From contig JASJBQ010000222.1 of NCBI GenBank assembly GCA_030066455.1, positions 1 to 8,029 of the forward strand: 8,029 bases of DNA, read 5' to 3'. Below are positions 5,284-8,029 of the stretch, one piece after another. Position 1 is the stretch's first letter, and each line of letters begins with the position of its first letter. The translations under genes and the position numbers were made by a program. The DNA is from Desulfobacterales bacterium (GTDB taxonomy: Bacteria > Desulfobacterota > Desulfobacteria > Desulfobacterales > UBA5852). The notes beneath the pieces are model-generated. The model ran no database searches. It was not told the DNA's origin and worked only from the letters and a program-made list of their open reading frames with translations.

Positions 5284-6827
5284 CAAACAAGCTTCTCCTC
5301 GTCGGCGTCGCCCTTGAGAATTTCGATGATGCGGACTTCCTCCAGGTGAAACGATGCGTCGGGATAGATGACGATATGGCGCCCGATCGATTTTTCGAGG
5401 GCCGCGATCAAATCGCTTTCTTCTCCATGCAGCAGATCGGCGATGACCGGATTGACCCGCACGGCCATCTTGGCGCCAACCATGTCGTGGCTGTCGCGCA
5501 GGACCTCCCTGAAAATGCGGTAGCAAATCGACTGCCGGGAGATCATGTAGCCCTCACCTTCGCAATAGGTGCAGGGCTCGCGCATGATGCGCGTCAGGGG
5601 CTCCTTGTTGCGCTTGCGCGTCATTTGCACCAGGCCCATGTCGGAGATGGGCAGGATGTGGGTTTTGCTGCGATCCTTTTTGAGGGCGTCCTGAAGCGCG
5701 GTGTAGACCTTTTCCTGGCTGGACTTCTTCTGCATGTCGATGAAGTCGATAATGATCAGCCCGCCGATATCCCGCAGGCGGATCTGATAGGCGATTTCCT
5801 TGACGGCCTCGAGATTGGTTTTGAGAATGGTTTCCTCGAGGTTGTGCTTGCCCACGTAGCGCCCGGTGTTGACATCGATGGCCACGAGGGCCTCGGTGTG
5901 TTCAATAATGATATAGCCCCCTGATTTGAGCCAAACTTTGCGCTTCAAGGCCCTGGAAATGTCGCCCTCGAGGTTGAACGCGTCGAAAATGGGCTCGTTC
6001 CCGTCGTAGAGTTCGACGCGATTCTTGAGAACCGGATTGAAGGTGTCCAGAAAGGCAATGGCGGTCTCGTAATGTTGCACCGCATCGATAATCAGGCGGT
6101 CGGCCTCATGCACCAGGAGATCCCGGACCGCCCGCAGGCTGAGGGAAAGCTCCTGGTGGATAAGGGTCGGGGCCGGGGCGTGTTTGAATTTCTTCTGGAC
6201 GCTGGCCCAGAGGTTCTTGAGAAAAAGCATCTCCTGCTGGACCCGGGGAATGTCGATGCCCTCGGCGGCGGTGCGGACGATATAGCCGAAATGATTGTCG
6301 CGCATCTCCGCAATCATGTTCTTCAGCCGCGAGCGCTCGGCCTCTTCCTCGATGCGCCGCGAGACGCCGATGTGGTTGGCAAACGGCATGAGGACGAGAA
6401 AGCGCCCCGGCAGGGATACATAGGACGTGACGCGCGGGCCTTTGGTTCCCATGGGCGCTTTGGCCACGTGCACGAGGATTTCCTGGCCCTCGACCAGCAG
6501 CTCCTCGATGGGGGATTGCCGGTGGTCGTCGGGCGCCGGCGGGTAGGGGGCGTCGTACCCCTCGGCTTGGGCCATCTGTTTTTCAATGTCCTGAAAACCG
6601 TTGCGCAACACGTCGTCGACGTAGATGAAGGCCGCCTGGTTCAAACCGATATCCACAAACGCGGCCTGGATGCCGGGGAGGACGCGCTGAACCCGTCCCT
6701 TGTAGATATTGCCGGTGATGTCGGCCTCGTCGCCTCTCTCGATAAAAAGCTCGACGATGGTGCCGTCCTCGAGCAGGGCGACGCGGGTTTCGCGCTGGGA
6801 AACGTTGATGACGATTTCTTTGTACAT
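5283..6827 (-). CDS. rng: Ribonuclease G (RNase E/G family endoribonuclease)
   Basis: Cytoplasmic Mg-dependent endoribonuclease of 514 residues that cleaves single-stranded AU-rich RNA, matures rRNA 5' ends and takes part in mRNA decay. The N-terminus MYKEIVINVSQRETRVALLE matches RNase G. An S1 RNA-binding domain spans about 36-135 (GNIYKGRVQRVLPGIQAAFV) and carries a Pro/acidic insertion at about 78-108. The 5'-sensor and DNase I-like regions follow. The catalytic Asp318 (LVAIDVNTGR) and Asp361 (LIIIDFIDM) are spaced 43 residues apart, as in RNase E. Cys419-x2-Cys422 forms the zinc-link for dimers. There is no long C-terminal degradosome scaffold, which argues for RNase G and not RNase E. 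The ATG at 6825-6827 lies 47 bases after the radical SAM gene and lacks a strong Shine-Dalgarno. The two genes are probably cotranscribed and stop at the hairpin at 5191-5219. Confidence 0.97.
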   Translation of the reverse strand: MYKEIVINVSQRETRVALLEDGTIVELFIERGDEADITGNIYKGRVQRVLPGIQAAFVDIGLNQAAFIYVDDVLRNGFQDIEKQMAQAEGYDAPYPPAPDDHRQSPIEELLVEGQEILVHVAKAPMGTKGPRVTSYVSLPGRFLVLMPFANHIGVSRRIEEEAERSRLKNMIAEMRDNHFGYIVRTAAEGIDIPRVQQEMLFLKNLWASVQKKFKHAPAPTLIHQELSLSLRAVRDLLVHEADRLIIDAVQHYETAIAFLDTFNPVLKNRVELYDGNEPIFDAFNLEGDISRALKRKVWLKSGGYIIIEHTEALVAIDVNTGRYVGKHNLEETILKTNLEAVKEIAYQIRLRDIGGLIIIDFIDMQKKSSQEKVYTALQDALKKDRSKTHILPISDMGLVQMTRKRNKEPLTRIMREPCTYCEGEGYMISRQSICYRIFREVLRDSHDMVGAKMAVRVNPVIADLLHGEESDLIAALEKSIGRHIVIYPDASFHLEEVRIIEILKGDADEEKLV

Positions 6828-6874
6828 GGCTTTTATGTCTGTATGCGCTGGCGGCCGGTTGGCGCCGGGTCCGG

Positions 6875-8029
6875 TTAAGTGGATGGCATGGCGTGCAATT
6901 TGATCACCCGGGCTTTTTTGATCATTCCGGTATCGAAGCCAAAAAGATGCGCCAACACGTCGGCCGGTCGCACGAGGGCCTCCATTTTGTGGCGCAGGGT
7001 GAATTCGAGCGTATCGGGGGCCACGCGTTCGATAGCGTTTAGCATAGCTTTGAGGTCGATCTTTTTCAAGCGGCCTTTACGGTTAAGGCGTTCGAAGAAA
7101 AATTCAGACCTGCGCGCCAGGGTCTCGAGCGGCTCGGTCGGAAAGTGCGCCCCGCTGAGCTGGACCCGGTAGGAAACCAGGCTGGCGTCGGTTTTGGCAC
7201 GCTGGAAGGGTTCGCAGCCGACAATGTCCAGCCCCGCGGGCAGTTGGGGCCGCAGGCGGCGAACGATCTCCGCCGGCGTCCTCGGTGACGCGAGCGTAAT
7301 GATCATGCGCTCGCAAAGGCTTTCCATTCCCAGGGGCAGCGTGTCCGCAAAGACGATCCGGGGGCTGGGGTGAAAACCCTGCGAATAATGCACCGCGATT
7401 CCGGCGCGCCTCAGCGCGCGCTTGAAAGTATTGGCCATTTCCAGATGCCCCAGAAGCCTGGCGGGGCCGGTTTTGGTGAAGGTGACGGCCAGTTTGTCGC
7501 GCGGGGTCTTCGCATCGGATTTTTTGGCATCCACCTGGCGGGAGGGTGCCGTCGTCATGGGCGGATGGACGATCGGTCGAATGCGCTCGAAATCGCAAAC
7601 GCCGCAATCCTGGCAGGCGCCGTCACGGCAGTCCTCCGTGGTCGCGCCGGCCTGCGCTTTGTCGCGTTCGGCCGCAAGAAACTCCCGGCTGACCTTCATG
7701 TCGATATGGTCCCAGGGCAGCGGTTCATCCGCATCGCGCTCGCGGTAAATGGCCTGTTCCAGAGCGATACCACAGGCGTCCATACTTTTTTTCCAGGCGT
7801 CAGCGTTGAAATGGTCGCTCCATCCGTCCAGTCGGCAGCCGGCCTGATAGGCTTTCAGAAGCAGCGCCGAAAGGCGGCGGTCACCGCGCGCCCAAAGGCC
7901 CTCGAGCATGCTGATGTCGGGATTCTGCCATTTGAATTGCAGGCCCGGGGATTTGAGTCGGTCGTGGAGCCAATTAATCTTGCGGCGGGATTCATCGAGG
8001 CTGATCTGGCGGCTCCATTGAAAAGGCGT
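6875..8029 (-). CDS. B12-binding radical SAM protein fused to DUF2344 domain, C-terminal part (cut by window edge)
   Basis: The frame enters from the right edge and gives 384 visible residues. The first 40 or so (TPFQWSRQISLDESRRKINW and on to LEGLWARGDRRLSALLLKAY) match the C-terminal part of TIGR03960-type B12-binding radical SAM proteins; the CxxxCxxC cluster and cobalamin domain must lie outside the window. A cysteine motif C-x4-C-x2-C-x2-C (visible residues 134-145, CRDGACQDCGVC) could bind an extra iron-sulfur cluster or zinc. From about residue 178 a TIGR03936/DUF2344 domain follows (LAVTFTKTGPARLLGHLEMA, then HYSQGFHPSPRIVFADTLPLG). The two parts are known as fused or adjacent genes and recur next to rng and ribosomal genes, which suggests a link to RNA or ribosomes; the reaction is unknown. 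The ATG at 7909 is internal and not the start. Confidence 0.88.
   Translation of the reverse strand, partial: TPFQWSRQISLDESRRKINWLHDRLKSPGLQFKWQNPDISMLEGLWARGDRRLSALLLKAYQAGCRLDGWSDHFNADAWKKSMDACGIALEQAIYRERDADEPLPWDHIDMKVSREFLAAERDKAQAGATTEDCRDGACQDCGVCDFERIRPIVHPPMTTAPSRQVDAKKSDAKTPRDKLAVTFTKTGPARLLGHLEMANTFKRALRRAGIAVHYSQGFHPSPRIVFADTLPLGMESLCERMIITLASPRTPAEIVRRLRPQLPAGLDIVGCEPFQRAKTDASLVSYRVQLSGAHFPTEPLETLARRSEFFFERLNRKGRLKKIDLKAMLNAIERVAPDTLEFTLRHKMEALVRPADVLAHLFGFDTGMIKKARVIKLHAMPST

Noticed and set aside
5220..5924. Plus-strand open frame of 234 codons opposite rng
   Set aside because: It is antisense to the RNase G catalytic region; its Asp/Val/Gly/His-rich translation is the usual shadow of a real gene.
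6072..6878. Plus-strand open frame of 268 codons opposite rng
   Set aside because: It mirrors the S1 and central parts of RNase G, has no homology I recognise and no sensible ribosome binding site.

Overview
The window is a conserved housekeeping block from a Gram-negative bacterium, with every credible gene on the minus strand. I infer the Desulfobacterota (the former Deltaproteobacteria, near Desulfobacteraceae). The reasons are a long YidC with a large periplasmic domain, a radical SAM protein fused to a DUF2344 domain next to an RNase E/G family gene, the gene order rpmH-rnpA-yidD-yidC-jag-mnmE, and moderately high GC. The placement rests on recalled family features, not on a search.

Read in the direction of transcription (high to low coordinates), the window opens inside the 3' part of a B12-binding radical SAM/DUF2344 fusion gene (6875-8029, cut by the window edge). 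After 47 bases comes rng, ribonuclease G (5283-6827). A 131-base intergenic region follows (5152-5282). It holds a sigma70-like promoter candidate, an inverted repeat around its -35 box, and a clear intrinsic terminator hairpin with a T run. Then comes the L34/RNase P protein/membrane insertase cluster: rpmH (5011-5151), rnpA (about 4565-4909), yidD (about 4336-4557), a 169-base gap with an inverted repeat, yidC (2505-4166), jag (1735-2490) and mnmE (263-1657). One base after the mnmE stop lies a perfect 16-bp parS centromere site (246-261). The start of a YkgJ-family cysteine-cluster gene (1-163) runs off the left edge.

The genes share a theme of ribosome and tRNA production and membrane insertion: L34 (ribosome), RnpA (tRNA 5' maturation), YidD and YidC (membrane protein insertion), Jag/KhpB (RNA binding), MnmE (tRNA wobble uridine modification) and RNase G (rRNA and mRNA processing). 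This block is often near the chromosome origin, and the parS site fits that position. dnaA, the usual neighbour upstream of rpmH, is absent here and rng takes its place.

I found no defence system, mobile element, CRISPR array or structural RNA gene. The two observations most worth following are the exact parS palindrome abutting mnmE, and the rnpA reading frame. That frame stays open through and past the whole of rpmH to a GTG placed four bases before the rpmH ATG, a geometry that recalls the overlapping rpmH/rnpA genes described in Thermus.
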